Part shown: positions 20,608 to 31,165 of the stretch, piece by piece
Numbering within the stretch: the first letter of the stretch is position 1
How the letters are laid out: each line of letters opens with the position of its first letter
DNA from: Inonotus obliquus
Lineage: Eukaryota; Basidiomycota; Agaricomycetes; Hymenochaetales; Hymenochaetaceae
DNA length: 64,000 bases
Reading direction: 5' to 3'
Assembly (NCBI GenBank): GCA_032164295.1
Contig: JAJHTX010000001.1
Coordinates: 3,658,001 to 3,722,000, forward strand
The notes under the pieces: generated by a model
What the model saw: only the letters and a program-made list of their open reading frames with translations
What the model was told of the DNA's origin: nothing
Database searches by the model: none
Translations under genes and position numbers: made by a program

Positions 20608-23600
20608 ATGTCTGCAAATAAAATTGGCGAATTAAAAAATCAGATCGAAAGCGAACCATTTGAAGAAAATGAATCCGACAATGATGACTTTGAGCTCCTC
20701 CTCGACGAACTCGTCAAAGGCCCGGTCGTCCGAAAGATAAACGAGGAAACCCCGGCAAAAGCTCGAGACGAGCTGGATCTTTACGTCGACATAATCCTGG
20801 ATGATGGAAGAGTATTAGATGCCCATGCGTTGATAGACTCGGGTTGTACAGACTCGTATATCGATGCAGGTTTTGTCGAAAGATACCAAATCCCGACGCT
20901 GAAACTCCCAATTGCGACGAACGTCATGAATGCTGATGGAACACCAAATGAAGGAGGCAAGATGACGCAATACGTCGAGCTAAACCTCCGAATTGAGAAT
21001 CATGAAGAAAGGGTACGCCTACCCGTTCTTACGATCTCGACGTCGAATCTATTCCTGGGCTATTCGTGGTTGAGCAAACACAACCCGTCGATTGATTGGA
21101 GGTGTGGACACATCAACTTCGACAAATGCCCGACGTCTTGCAAACAGCACGATGTTCCTAAGGCCCGTTACGTCATTCCTCAGCGTAGACCATCGTCGGA
21201 GTTACCGTATTTAAGGGAGTACTACGACGTTTTCAGCGAAGAAAATTTTGAGCGGCTACCAGAGCATAGAGTGTGGGACCACGTCATCGACCTGAAACCG
21301 GACTTTAAACCGTCTGATTGTAAGGTCTACCCCTTGAGTGTGAAGGAACGCGAAGAACTACGGGCTTTCATCGACGAAAATCTCAAGTCAGGACGTATAC
21401 GTGAATCGTCGTCTCCTATGTCATCCCCTTTCTTCTTCATCAAGAAAGCCGATGGTTCGTTAAGAGCTATCCAAGATTACAGGAAGCTCAACGAAGGAAC
21501 GATTAAAAACAAATATCCTCTACCGCTCATTGGTGAACTCGTCGACAAGGTTAAAACGGCAAAGATTATCTCGAAACTCGACGTCAGATGGGGGTACTAC
21601 AATATCCGCATCAGAGAAGGTGACGAATGGAAGGCGGCCTTTAGAACGAACGAGGGACTTTTCGAACCCACCGTCATGTTCTTCGGCTTGTGCAACGCGC
21701 CGGCCACCTTCCAGACGTTCGTCAATCACATCTTCAGAGACCTGATCGGACAAGGAAAGATCGTCATTTACCTCGACGATATCCTCATCTTCTCGGAAAA
21801 TGTCAAGGAACACCGACGGCTAGTCAAACAGGTACTCAGCGTGCTGAGGGAGCACAAGCTGTATCTGAAGTCAACGAAGTGCAAGTTCGAAGTGTCAACG
21901 GTGAAGTTCCTCGGATACATCCTTGGTAATGGTGAGGTACGCATGGACCCTACAAAAATTGACGCAGTCGCCGAATGGCCCGTTCCAAAGAACAAGAAAC
22001 AGCTACAACAATTTCTTGGGCTCGGCAATTGGCTTCGACGATTCGTAAAAGGTTACAGTGCTGTCATCAAGCCGCTTACTCGTCTAACCGGAGACGTCGC
22101 ATGGGAATGGACTCCACAGGAGCAGGCAGCCTTTGAGGAAATCAAACAAAGGTTGACCAGCGCTCCCGTCCTAGCGATCCCAAACGACGACGACCCGTTC
22201 CGAGTAGAGACCGACGCGTCGGACTTTGCAACTGGAGGTGTTTTACTCCAGAAGCAGGATGACGTGTGGAGGGTAATCGCCTACAGATCCCAAACGTTGT
22301 CGCCGGCCGAACGAAACTACCAGATCTATGACAAAGAGCTTCTTGCAGTCGTCCAAGCATTGACGGAATGGAGACAGTACCTCCTAGGTGCTAAACACCC
22401 CGTCGAACTCTGGACGGATCACGTGAATCTGACGTATTTCAGAAAGCCCCAAGATCTGAATCGTCGACAAGCTCGTTGGTCTTTGTTCTTGTCGGAATTC
22501 GACCTTGCGTTCGTTCACAAACCTGGGGCCACCATGACAAAGGCGGACGCTCTCTCCCGTCGGTACGACTACAACGAAGGGAAGGAGGACAACCAGGGGC
22601 TGATGCTGTTGAAGGACGAATGGTTTAAGGCTAGGGCTGTCGTGGAAACGACGCGGACAATGTTGGAACAACGGATCAAGGATGCTGGTGAAGGACTGGA
22701 ACCCAGGGTGGATGGCCGACTTGTCGTACCGATCGAATTGATCGAAGAAGTCTTAAAGGAATACCACGACTCGCCGTTAGCAGGACACCCAGGTCAGACC
22801 AAGACTTGGAGGTCCATCGGTCAGAAGTTCTGGTGGCCGGGACTAATCCAAGACGTTGTCAAGTACGTCAAGGGTTGCGACGTTTGCCAAAGGACTAAAC
22901 CGTCTAGACAACCAAAACGACGTACTTTACATCCGCACGACGTCCCTGAAGGTCCATGGCAAACGATATCGGTCGATTTCATCGGTGAACTACCTGAGTC
23001 AAATGGATACAACGCGATCTGCGTCATCGTCGACAAGTTTTCAAAGCAAATACATGCGATTCCGACGACGACGAAGATAACGGCTCAAGGAACGGCAAGG
23101 CTCTACAGGGACCATATCTTCAGGCTACACGGACTACCCAAAAAGATCGTCCATGACCGAGGTCCCCAGTTCGATGCGGACTTCATGAAAGAGCTTTACA
23201 AGCTCCTTCATATCGAAGGAAATCCGTCGACGGCCTATCATCCTCAGACTGACGGACAGACAGAGCGAGTTAATCAAGAACTCGAACTGTACCTAAGGAT
23301 GTACGTTAACCATCGACAGTCGGATTGGTCTGAATGGCTAGCGCTTGCGGAGTTCGCCTACAACAATCGGGAACATTCGTCGACAAAGATGTCTCCTTTC
23401 TTCATCAATACGGGCCTCAATCCCCTTAACCCAGGAACGATCCATACGACGTCGAGCAACCTGTCAACTGAGGAATTTGCCAAAGAACTCAAGGAGGCAC
23501 ACGCTCAAGCAAAAGAAAACCTTGAAAAGGCAAACGATGCAATGAAAAGAGCACACGATCGACAGGCAACCGACGTCGTTGAATACCAGGTCGGAGACAA

Positions 23601-24126
23601 GGTTATGCTGGACGGACGAAACGTTACAACGGTCAGACCCACTCGAAAATTCGCGGACAAATGGTACGGTCCTTTCGACGTTATGGAGAAGGTTGGCGCA
23701 GCTGCGTACAAACTTAAACTGCCCAAGACATGGAAAAAGGTACATCCCGTCTTCAATGAAGTACTCCTTAAACCGTACGTCGAGCCGTCGTTCGAAGGAC
23801 AGAAGAAGCCACCTCCACCTCCGCCAGAACTCGTCGACGGTGAGGAAGAGTACGAAGTCGAAGAAATTCTAGACTCGCGCGAACATCGAGGAAAGCTTCA
23901 ATTCCTCGTTCGCTGGAAGGGCTACGATGAAACTACCTGGGAACCCCGCGATAACCTCGTCCCTAATTCTAACGAGGCTATCGATGATTTCTACAAGCTA
24001 CATCCAGGGGCCCCTCGGGTTCTCGTCGCGCGTTTAGGTCTCTCAACGTTCAAACCGATTTTCCGTTATACCGAACCGGATCGAACCAACGGTTGGTCGG
24101 GTCGCCCAACCTTAAGGGGGGGGTGA
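20608..24126 (+). CDS. Chromovirus Pol (PR, RT, RNase H, IN, chromodomain)
   Basis: The open frame holds 1172 residues from the first ATG, but the frame is continuous upstream to 20482, so translation most likely comes by a -1 shift from gag and adds about 40 residues. Order by residue from 20608: aspartic protease with LIDSGCTD (about 76), RT with YLDD (388-391), RNase H with VETDASDFATG (about 533), integrase HHCC zinc site (about 715-760), and integrase catalytic D790, D850 and E886. The last two are separated by 35 residues. A C-terminal chromodomain (about 1082-1135, EEYEVEEILDSR and WKGYDETTWEP) targets integration to marked chromatin in this group. There are no internal stops, and all catalytic residues are present. 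Confidence 0.95.
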   Translation: MSANKIGELKNQIESEPFEENESDNDDFELLLDELVKGPVVRKINEETPAKARDELDLYVDIILDDGRVLDAHALIDSGCTDSYIDAGFVERYQIPTLKLPIATNVMNADGTPNEGGKMTQYVELNLRIENHEERVRLPVLTISTSNLFLGYSWLSKHNPSIDWRCGHINFDKCPTSCKQHDVPKARYVIPQRRPSSELPYLREYYDVFSEENFERLPEHRVWDHVIDLKPDFKPSDCKVYPLSVKEREELRAFIDENLKSGRIRESSSPMSSPFFFIKKADGSLRAIQDYRKLNEGTIKNKYPLPLIGELVDKVKTAKIISKLDVRWGYYNIRIREGDEWKAAFRTNEGLFEPTVMFFGLCNAPATFQTFVNHIFRDLIGQGKIVIYLDDILIFSENVKEHRRLVKQVLSVLREHKLYLKSTKCKFEVSTVKFLGYILGNGEVRMDPTKIDAVAEWPVPKNKKQLQQFLGLGNWLRRFVKGYSAVIKPLTRLTGDVAWEWTPQEQAAFEEIKQRLTSAPVLAIPNDDDPFRVETDASDFATGGVLLQKQDDVWRVIAYRSQTLSPAERNYQIYDKELLAVVQALTEWRQYLLGAKHPVELWTDHVNLTYFRKPQDLNRRQARWSLFLSEFDLAFVHKPGATMTKADALSRRYDYNEGKEDNQGLMLLKDEWFKARAVVETTRTMLEQRIKDAGEGLEPRVDGRLVVPIELIEEVLKEYHDSPLAGHPGQTKTWRSIGQKFWWPGLIQDVVKYVKGCDVCQRTKPSRQPKRRTLHPHDVPEGPWQTISVDFIGELPESNGYNAICVIVDKFSKQIHAIPTTTKITAQGTARLYRDHIFRLHGLPKKIVHDRGPQFDADFMKELYKLLHIEGNPSTAYHPQTDGQTERVNQELELYLRMYVNHRQSDWSEWLALAEFAYNNREHSSTKMSPFFINTGLNPLNPGTIHTTSSNLSTEEFAKELKEAHAQAKENLEKANDAMKRAHDRQATDVVEYQVGDKVMLDGRNVTTVRPTRKFADKWYGPFDVMEKVGAAAYKLKLPKTWKKVHPVFNEVLLKPYVEPSFEGQKKPPPPPPELVDGEEEYEVEEILDSREHRGKLQFLVRWKGYDETTWEPRDNLVPNSNEAIDDFYKLHPGAPRVLVARLGLSTFKPIFRYTEPDRTNGWSGRPTLRGG

Positions 24127-24575
24127 TGTTACGACGTCTTTTCTCTTTTCCTCATACGGCCATTCTTTCTATTCGTCGACGCATATTTATTTTCATTTTA
24201 ATCACGTTCCTTACTTAATCCCTACTGGCTTAGCTAATCACAACCTATAACAACTTTATCCCACCATTCCCCTTCTTCCCTTGTTTCTATTTGTCTTTGT
24301 TTATACTGTACAGTTTATGTAAAGCTTTCCCGCGATGTCTGGGTATATAAGGCTGAACTAGAGAGTGATCGTCTCTTCACTCTCTTGTTCTAGTACTATC
24401 ACCTACGTCGCAGGTAAGTCGTATTCCCCTTGTATATTATATAGACGTGCTAAAATCTAGTACTATCACCTACGTCGCAGACTCCGGTCTCTTGTGATTA
24501 AGTGGTAGCTCGTCTTCTTGCTCGTCGACGTCTCTGATCCTGTGATCGACGTCTCTGACTGTGCAAGGCGTAACA
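24127..24575 (+). repeat. 3' LTR of intact chromovirus
   Basis: It is 449 bp and differs from the 5' LTR at two transitions, both at CpG positions. The polypurine tract AAGGGGGGGGTGA directly precedes it. Confidence 0.95.
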
Positions 24576-24900
24576 CTTTACTCATTCTTGCTGACTTGTT
24601 GGGCTCCATTGTTTATTTGTTCATATTGTTATACTACTATGTAGCACTTTCTTAGAGTAATACCTTTCCATGTTTAAAGAGTATATAAATAGATAGATCT
24701 TGTCTTGTTTCCCCACTAGACTCTTCTACTTACCACCATGATGTCTTAAGTATTCTTCTCTTGTATTTACTTAGTTTATTCAATCTACTTACTACTACAA
24801 CGTCTTAGTTGTATACTATTCCTAGATGTGTGCAATACTCAAGGCTCATCCTCTTAGATGTATATTACTAACAACTATATACTCTCCCTCAAGACAGTGT
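24576..24900 (+). repeat. 3' LTR of ancient chromovirus, right part
   Basis: This is the continuation of the LTR that begins at 17932. The first 65 bases resemble, in reverse complement, the minus LTR at about 4163-4210. A GAGTATATAAATAG box at about 24680-24693 would be its TATA element. The outer end is not fixed because no terminal CA with a target duplication was found. Confidence 0.55.
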
Positions 24901-25280
24901 AGAGGTTGTCTTAGTTTAACTAGACAATCTTTGTAAGAACAGATCTTGAGTGGTCACTGCCATCTTGTCTGTCCTAAAAATAATCTATCTGAGTATTATG
25001 AACACTTATGGGTGCCGTGGACCCAGAACTAAGTTTAGGAAAAGTAGTATATAAGAAATACATGAAAACTCAGCATTTTGTGCCATTTTGAACTCAATTC
25101 TTAACCAATTTTGCTCATTGTTGTTGAAGTTTGAAAGGCACACTTGAAACATAAATTTAGTAACTAAGATGATGCAAAATAGTCAAGGTTTCGTAAAGAT
25201 ATGGGGAGGTTTGTATTTTGAGAGACCTGAGGTGCCGAAAATAGTAAAATCATGCTGTGACAAGACTTCTTTAAAAGGCA
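24901..25280. other. Flank left of LINE insertion, nothing recognised
   Basis: AT-rich, no open frame. It continues on the other side of the LINE at 45823. Confidence 0.35.
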
Positions 25281-25328
25281 GTAAGTTATGACCATCGCTT
25301 CTCTCTCTCTTACCACTACCTTTCTAAT

Positions 25329-27230
25329 ATGGAAGACGAACAAACAACGCAAATGCAACCGACCGACAGACCCATCAAAGCCAGACGAAACCCAGAACGC
25401 ACGAAACGCACGAAGGTAGTTGTCGTAGAACCCGAAGGGATGGAATTGGAGGATACGCAGGAGACGACGGACCAAGGTGTGTCGCAAATTGTGTCCGAGC
25501 CACGCCCCCCATCCCCCCACACTCCAACTCGCCCGGAGACTGGCCGTCCCTCCTTATGGAGCGACCAAGTCTTCGGCGTGCGATTCCCCAGCCCCCTAGT
25601 GATAGATACTCCTGCTCCCCGGCGAGGTCAGAAACGACCGTTGTCCGAGATACTCTCGCCCCGTCGACCCGCTACCAGGGGCCTGGACAATGTCCACAAA
25701 TGCAGAGCCGTAACGCTCCTTTCGTGTTTCGGTCCGGCACTGGAAGCTATAAAAGATAAGGTGGAGCTCCAGCTCAAAACCGCGCCCTCGGAAGAGGAGG
25801 TTATTGCGGCGATGGGGAAACTCATTGGATCTACACTCGCTTCGGCGATTAATACGATTCATGAGTTGACAAAGCTGGGGAGAGGAGACACATTAGCCCA
25901 GGCGGTACTAGCACATGCTAAAGCCGGCTACAATTCTGAAGGGGGCGGAGACTTCCTACCACTCGCACAACTAATGAACCAGGCCCAACAAAGCCGACAG
26001 ACAGGAGCTAGCGCTCCCGTCGAGGCGGCCTTGGCACGTTTGTCAGCAGAAATTCAGACCCTCAACAACAAGTTCGCGGGCCTCCAACAACAACAACAGG
26101 CTCGCCCAACCCAGAATACCAGGCCGCTCCCCAGAACTAACAACACGGGGACAGCACCACCACAAGCACCAGCAGAGGCGGCAACGATGGGGACAACATA
26201 CGCTCAAGCCGCCAGCACAGCCACAGCCGCACCATCCACCAGCCACCCAACCAATCCACCCCCATCCCCGGAACCGAATGCGCCAAAACGCAGGAAACTC
26301 CCCTCAATCACCACCAAGGCAAAGGACCCCACCCTGGTAATCACTTACAACCCCCCAATCCTGGCCAACAACCGCCCCACCAACTACCTACTCAGCAAAG
26401 CTGCCAGAGACGTCGTGCAGTCTCTGCCGACGGCCAGCAAACTTCGCGTTCTAGCTGCCAGATGGAATCCCAAGGGACATGCCATCATTACCTTCGCGGC
26501 AGGCAACGGCGTCACCGAACAAATCGACCTCCAGGCACAGGCCATTGCAAGCCGGCTGGTCAACACTACCTCTGAAGTCGAGGCGCGCAGGGTTGTCCCG
26601 CGCGCTACACTCAACATATCCATGGTACCTGCGCGCTTCAACACAAAGGACCAAGCTTTCACTCAGGACGAGGTCCTAGCGGAGCTGAGAGCCAACCCCA
26701 TCCTTCAACACATTAAACTAGCGATGACTCCCTACTACACCGCCAGACCAGAACGGCTGGCGGAGCAAGGTGAGCACGCTCTGCTCACATGCCCAATCTC
26801 CATTACCTTCGACGACCCCAAGGGGGACGTCCGCGAGCGACTTATGAATAAGCCGCTCGTCTACCTCTTCGGGAGGAGGCTGAGGCTGTCATACAGACAC
26901 TCTCGCCCCCCTTTCACACAATGCACTAAGTGCCAAGCGCTGGGACACGTAGCTAAAGGCTGCAAACGAAACCCCCTATGCGCACACTGCAACCTGAATC
27001 ACAGGACAGAAGACCACCGTGCTAAGTGCAGACTCTGCGCGAGTGAAGGCATACCCGCCGGCACAGACTGTCCCCACCCTAAACTCTGCCATAACTGCCT
27101 AGGGCGCCACTCGGCCACAGACCCTACGTGCCCCAGACGCAAAAAGTACCAGTCTACGGCGCCTCTTATCATCACCTCCTCAGCTAGCGAACCTGGCTCC
27201 GAAATCGAAATGAGCGAAGAAGATTTGTAA
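25329..27230 (+). CDS. LINE ORF1 protein (nucleic-acid binding)
   Basis: The 633-residue ORF1 product would coat LINE RNA and act as its chaperone. The N-terminal part is charged and proline-rich. A Gln/Ala/Pro-rich middle (about 230-320) includes a QQQQQ run. The C-terminal third holds three CCHC-type knuckles, CTKCQALGHVAKGC (about residues 532-545) followed by CAHCNLNHRTEDHRAKC and CHNCLGRHSATDPTC. This domain layout is usual for LINEs with an I/Tad-type organisation. It is translated first, and its TAA shares its last A with the ATG of ORF2. Confidence 0.92.
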   Translation: MEDEQTTQMQPTDRPIKARRNPERTKRTKVVVVEPEGMELEDTQETTDQGVSQIVSEPRPPSPHTPTRPETGRPSLWSDQVFGVRFPSPLVIDTPAPRRGQKRPLSEILSPRRPATRGLDNVHKCRAVTLLSCFGPALEAIKDKVELQLKTAPSEEEVIAAMGKLIGSTLASAINTIHELTKLGRGDTLAQAVLAHAKAGYNSEGGGDFLPLAQLMNQAQQSRQTGASAPVEAALARLSAEIQTLNNKFAGLQQQQQARPTQNTRPLPRTNNTGTAPPQAPAEAATMGTTYAQAASTATAAPSTSHPTNPPPSPEPNAPKRRKLPSITTKAKDPTLVITYNPPILANNRPTNYLLSKAARDVVQSLPTASKLRVLAARWNPKGHAIITFAAGNGVTEQIDLQAQAIASRLVNTTSEVEARRVVPRATLNISMVPARFNTKDQAFTQDEVLAELRANPILQHIKLAMTPYYTARPERLAEQGEHALLTCPISITFDDPKGDVRERLMNKPLVYLFGRRLRLSYRHSRPPFTQCTKCQALGHVAKGCKRNPLCAHCNLNHRTEDHRAKCRLCASEGIPAGTDCPHPKLCHNCLGRHSATDPTCPRRKKYQSTAPLIITSSASEPGSEIEMSEEDL

Positions 27231-27232
27231 TG
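27228..27232 (+). promoter_or_regulatory. TAATG stop/start overlap between LINE ORF1 and ORF2
   Basis: The ORF1 stop TAA (27228-27230) and the ORF2 ATG (27230-27232) share one A. UAAUG junctions support coupled termination and re-initiation in the SART1 LINE and in hypoviruses, so ORF2 is probably translated by the same route here. Confidence 0.7.
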
Positions 27233-29298
27233 GGGTGGATCTACCAATGGAATGTAGGACGGCACAGAGCCGCCATGGAGCAACTCATTGCTAACTTCGA
27301 CCAAATCCCAATTAACCATAGACCCCTACTAATACTAATCCAAGAACCACCGTGGTACCGAATCGGCATCACTCCGTCCCTAATAGATAAAGAGGGGGAG
27401 GAGGTCTATGGCCTCCCCAACCTCCCAGGATACACCGCTTGCCTACCTCCGGGCGCTCCAAAGGACTGCCCAAGAGTGGCCACTCTAGTATCCAAACTCC
27501 TCCCTTCGTCAGGATGGACGATAGTGGGACCACTCTCTCACGGCACTGACGTGCTAACCATCCAAATACAAGGTACTAATATCTGCAATTACTACGGCTG
27601 CCAACCACCAGACTCCAGACGCAGGGACAACCACCCTGAGGCGTACCCTGGGGAAACCTTCCTCTATAGCCTCCCCTTTAACCTAGCCTCTCAAACCATC
27701 TTTGCGGGAGACTTCAACCGCACGAGGGACAGCTGGACCTCCTTACCGGTCCGACTGTACCGAGACCGACAAAGCAAGAAACTGGACGACTTCTTCCAAG
27801 AAAACGCCCTCCAACCAGCCTTCGACCCAGACACTCCAACGCGCAGGGAGGCGAACAGCCTAATCGACATGATATGGGTACCAACAACAACGGACGCCAC
27901 GCAGATCCGCGACTCCTATGTAGTGGAATACACCAGACTCTCCGACCACGCCCTACTCAAATGGTCCCTCCAACTGGACCTCCCTGACGCGCCAGAATCC
28001 AGGCCACCACTAGACGAGTCAAAGAAGAAAGATTGGCTCGACATAGTGACGCCAGCCACAGTCAGACTCCTCGCGCGTCCTGCAGAGGACGCGGAGGAAC
28101 TAGACTCCAGGGTCGAAAGACTCACGAAGGTGATGCGGGAAGCGGCCTTGCAGCTGCGCCCCGCAAAACCTACCAAACTCAAAACGGTGGACTGGTGGAA
28201 TGACCACTGTCGCCAGGCCCTAAACGATCTGCGAGAGTGCCCCCCTTCCGAAAGAAACGCTAAGGCCGCCGGCCTGAACGCCTCGATTCGGAAGGCAAAA
28301 AGGGAGTTCTACGAAGAAAAAGTCTCTAATGCTAACCAATACAACGTTTGGAACTGGGCGAAGGTAGGCAGGGGCATTCGTCCCATGCCAATACCGTCGC
28401 TCAGGACCAGGGACGGCTTCACACGAACAGACATGGAGAAAGGTGAATTGTTCCGCCAGACCTACTTCCCACCCACACAAGCGGACCCCCCACCTCCAAC
28501 CAACACCTGTGACAACAGCAGCGAGCGGCGGTCACACCCCTTCACTAGGAAGGAGATGATGGATGCAATTCGACACACGTCCAACCTCTCCGCTCCTGGC
28601 CTCTCAGAAATAGGCTACCGCCCACTCAAGTGGCTGCTGGCGGAATTGCCTAACGAGTTTCTCTCACTCTTCAACGACTGCTTACGTCTAGGGCACCACC
28701 CGAAAACATGGCGGGCGGCGAAGGTAGTAATGATTCGCAAACCAAACAAGAAGGATCCTTTCGCGCCAAGGTCCTACAGACCAATCACACTGGAGGAGAC
28801 GCTCGGTAAAATCATGGAGAAGATGATAGCTAACCATCTGCAATTCCTGGCGAACACAGAGAAATGGCTACCGCCGAATCAATTCAGCGGACGCCAGGGC
28901 CATGCCGTTCACGACGCGGCCCTCTCACTAACTAACCTAGTGGAGACGGCATGGAGAAGGAACCTGAAGTGCTCAGCCTTAGCGGTTGACATTCAAGGTT
29001 TCTTCGACAAGGTCGAACCCACCAAGCTGAGGGAAACCCTGGACTCCCTAGGCTGCCCGACGGACACGAACGCATGGATCTACTCCTTTATGACGAAGAG
29101 AGAAGTAGCCCTGTCTTTCGACGGCATCACCCTTGACCCCCAGCCCAAACCCGATGTAGGAACACCACAAGGCTCCCCCATCTCCCCCATCCTAGCCACC
29201 ATCTATGCCAGAGAAGCCCTAGAAGCCGCACGTCGAGTCGCAAGGACAGAAATCATAGCGTACGTGGACGACCACCTACTGGTAACCTGGTCTAGCGA
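27230..29298 (+). pseudogene. LINE ORF2, N-terminal part (endonuclease, RT), interrupted
   Basis: The first 689 residues carry an APE-like endonuclease: IQEPPW (about residue 40), AGDFNRTRDSW (about 165), the IDMIWV segment and LSDHALLKW (about 240). They then carry the RT fingers and palm, including RPITLEETLGKIMEKMI, the NQFSGRQGHAVHDA box, GTPQGSPISP and the catalytic YVDD (678-681). The LTR retrotransposon sits inside codon 690, so the protein now ends in a few LTR-encoded residues (29299-29395). The rest of the gene lies at 43453-45382 in the same frame. Before the insertion ORF2 would have been 1332 residues with no stop, so the LINE was probably competent until then. Confidence 0.92.
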
Positions 29299-31040
29299 TG
29301 TCAGGCCAGGATATTGCCTGGACATAAACAATCGTAATATTGGCACGCTTTACACTATCGGAAGCAAGAACATAGTAGGACATCAGAAAGGATAAACAAG
29401 AAATATCGGATGTCGCAGTAACTCGTAATTCTGCACACAAGTTAGCAAATCGAAAGCCGATGGAAAGTGCCAAGCTTACTATCAAGCATTGAGCACAACT
29501 CGTCTAGTAACAAGCACTGGTACCCACTCGACCCACTCCTCCTCGATCATGATAGTCGTCTCCACAAATACTCTTCGTGCTATTAAGCATAAAGATCGCA
29601 AAGTGTCGAGAAAGTAACTCACTGAATCGGGTTAGAGGAAGCGCGACGATACACAAAAGTCAGCCTGAGAAGTTCAGAAGCGTGGCAGAGCAGATGGTGA
29701 AGTCGTGCACGAAGTCGTGAAGGTGGCATTAGAACAAAGAATTGCAGAAAAGGAACTCGAGCGGCGATAGATAAACAAACCATTCTTTATATGGTCACGC
29801 TCTAGAAGCAGAAATGAAGGTTCAAGAACCACCGGTTGCACCATTCATTTGGTCTTATCTGAGAAGCCATCCGATACATCGCTCTGGAAAAACCAAAGAC
29901 CACAGTCCAGATACCAAAAACCAAATAAGCCCAAACTGGGTAATCGATTATATCATTCATTAGGTCATCGATTATCTCATCCATTAAGTAATCGATTATC
30001 TCATCTATCAAGTAATCGATTATATCATCCATTAGGTCATTCATCAAGTCATCGATTAGATCATCGATCAGGTCATCACCTTGAACCATATTCTGGACTC
30101 ATCAATTGATTCATTGATGGCACATCATTCATCAAGTAACTCATTGATGCGCATCATTCATCAAATAACTCATTGATGCACAGCATCTATCAAGTAATTC
30201 ATTGATGCACAGCATTCATCAAATCATGCATTGATGCACATCACTCATCAATTAATTCATTGATGCGCATCATTCATCAAATAACTCATTGATACATTGA
30301 TACATATCACTTGATTTGGAGTATTTGATGCATAGCTTTGGAAGGAGATATCAAATTTTGATGATGTGGTTGATGCAGATCTATTTTTAGCTTATGCTGT
30401 GGATTATGTAAATTGGTCTTGGAATTAGTATTTAAGGACCAGCATGTAGCCCCCCAGAGGAGTATAGAGAATTAACTCCCCATAGAATAACTCACCAGAG
30501 TTCTCCCCCAGAACAAGACAAGCTCACATCACTCTGTGACCTCTTGTCACACCATTTGCAAGTCAAGTCAAGGTTTCGTCGCATACAGTTGACCACAGCT
30601 TAAGACTGGGTAACTGCATTGCTCAAGAACTAGTTTGGTACTAGTCAAAGGTATTGTATCGCCTCTGTTCCAATTGGACATTGGTGATAAACTCCCTCTC
30701 AAAGTCGATATCTAATAACTCGAGACTTCGAGTGTGTGTGTCCCTCTAGACATTGACATCTATTCTGCATAGCTTGTCATTGCCTACCTCGGTGTGGACA
30801 ATTTAATTGCTCCTCACCCACAGTGACCTATCACTCACTTTCAAGAGAATTGGATAAAGACTCATCTCTCACTCACTCTACATCTCTACTTGAACTCGAA
30901 TCCCTCAACCCTCCAACTACAACAAGTTGCCCATAGCTTCAACGAACAACTGGGAAGACTACCCGCCTAGATAATTAGACCGGTTGACTCAGTGGGAGTG
31001 TACTTGGTTATTTAACAGCCAATACCATCCCAGCACGACA
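29299..31040 (+). repeat. 5' LTR of nested retrotransposon, with two minisatellites
   Basis: The LTR is 1742 bp. U3 holds a 24-bp array (29940-30071; units like GTAATCGATTATATCATT, with one 12-bp half unit) and then a 29-30-bp array (30111 to about 30297; units like TCATTGATGCGCATCATT, about six copies). A TATTTAAGG box is at about 30429-30437. Open frames in this array on either strand are repeat artefacts. Confidence 0.93.
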
Positions 31041-31044
31041 AAAC

Positions 31045-31058
31045 TTGGTGACCACCGC
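31045..31058 (+). promoter_or_regulatory. Possible tRNA-type primer binding site
   Basis: TTGGTGACCACCGC begins four bases after the 5' LTR and contains the TGG expected from pairing with a tRNA CCA end. The matching tRNA was not identified. This differs from the self-priming arrangement of the chromovirus at 18060. Confidence 0.45.
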
Positions 31059-31165
31059 AGGGCAGCTATTCGATAGTTGTGGTTGTAACCATATCAAGTT
31101 TTACCATCATCGCTCATCGATCAGAGCAAAGAAGAATTTTTCGCTAAGTCATTTGCATTGTTATC

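Larger units (their letters stand above)
18060..24575 (+). mobile_element. Intact Tf1/sushi-type chromovirus (Ty3/gypsy)
   Basis: Two 449-bp LTRs (18060-18508 and 24127-24575) start TGTTACGACG and end GCGTAACA. They differ at only two sites (C18269 vs T24336, A18460 vs G24527), so integration is recent. Target duplication CTTTA stands at 18055-18059 and 24576-24580. The order is 5' LTR, primer site, about 900-bp leader, gag, pol in the -1 frame, an AAGGGGGGGG polypurine tract (24114-24123) and 3' LTR. The pol stop TGA ends at 24126, one base before the LTR. Compared with its decayed relative it is rich in CpG. All catalytic motifs are present, so it may be mobile. Confidence 0.96.

Noticed and set aside
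25008..25022. Palindromic GGGTGCCGTGGACCC as a transposon end
   Set aside because: No second copy or inverted partner was found on either side of the LINE.
29802..30109. Opposed open frames with regular 8-residue repeats in both LTRs (also 42210-42517)
   Set aside because: They are produced by the 24-bp minisatellite, a multiple of three, and have no start context or relatives.
30111..30300. CRISPR-like array
   Set aside because: The units are contiguous degenerate minisatellite copies without spacers, inside a eukaryotic LTR.
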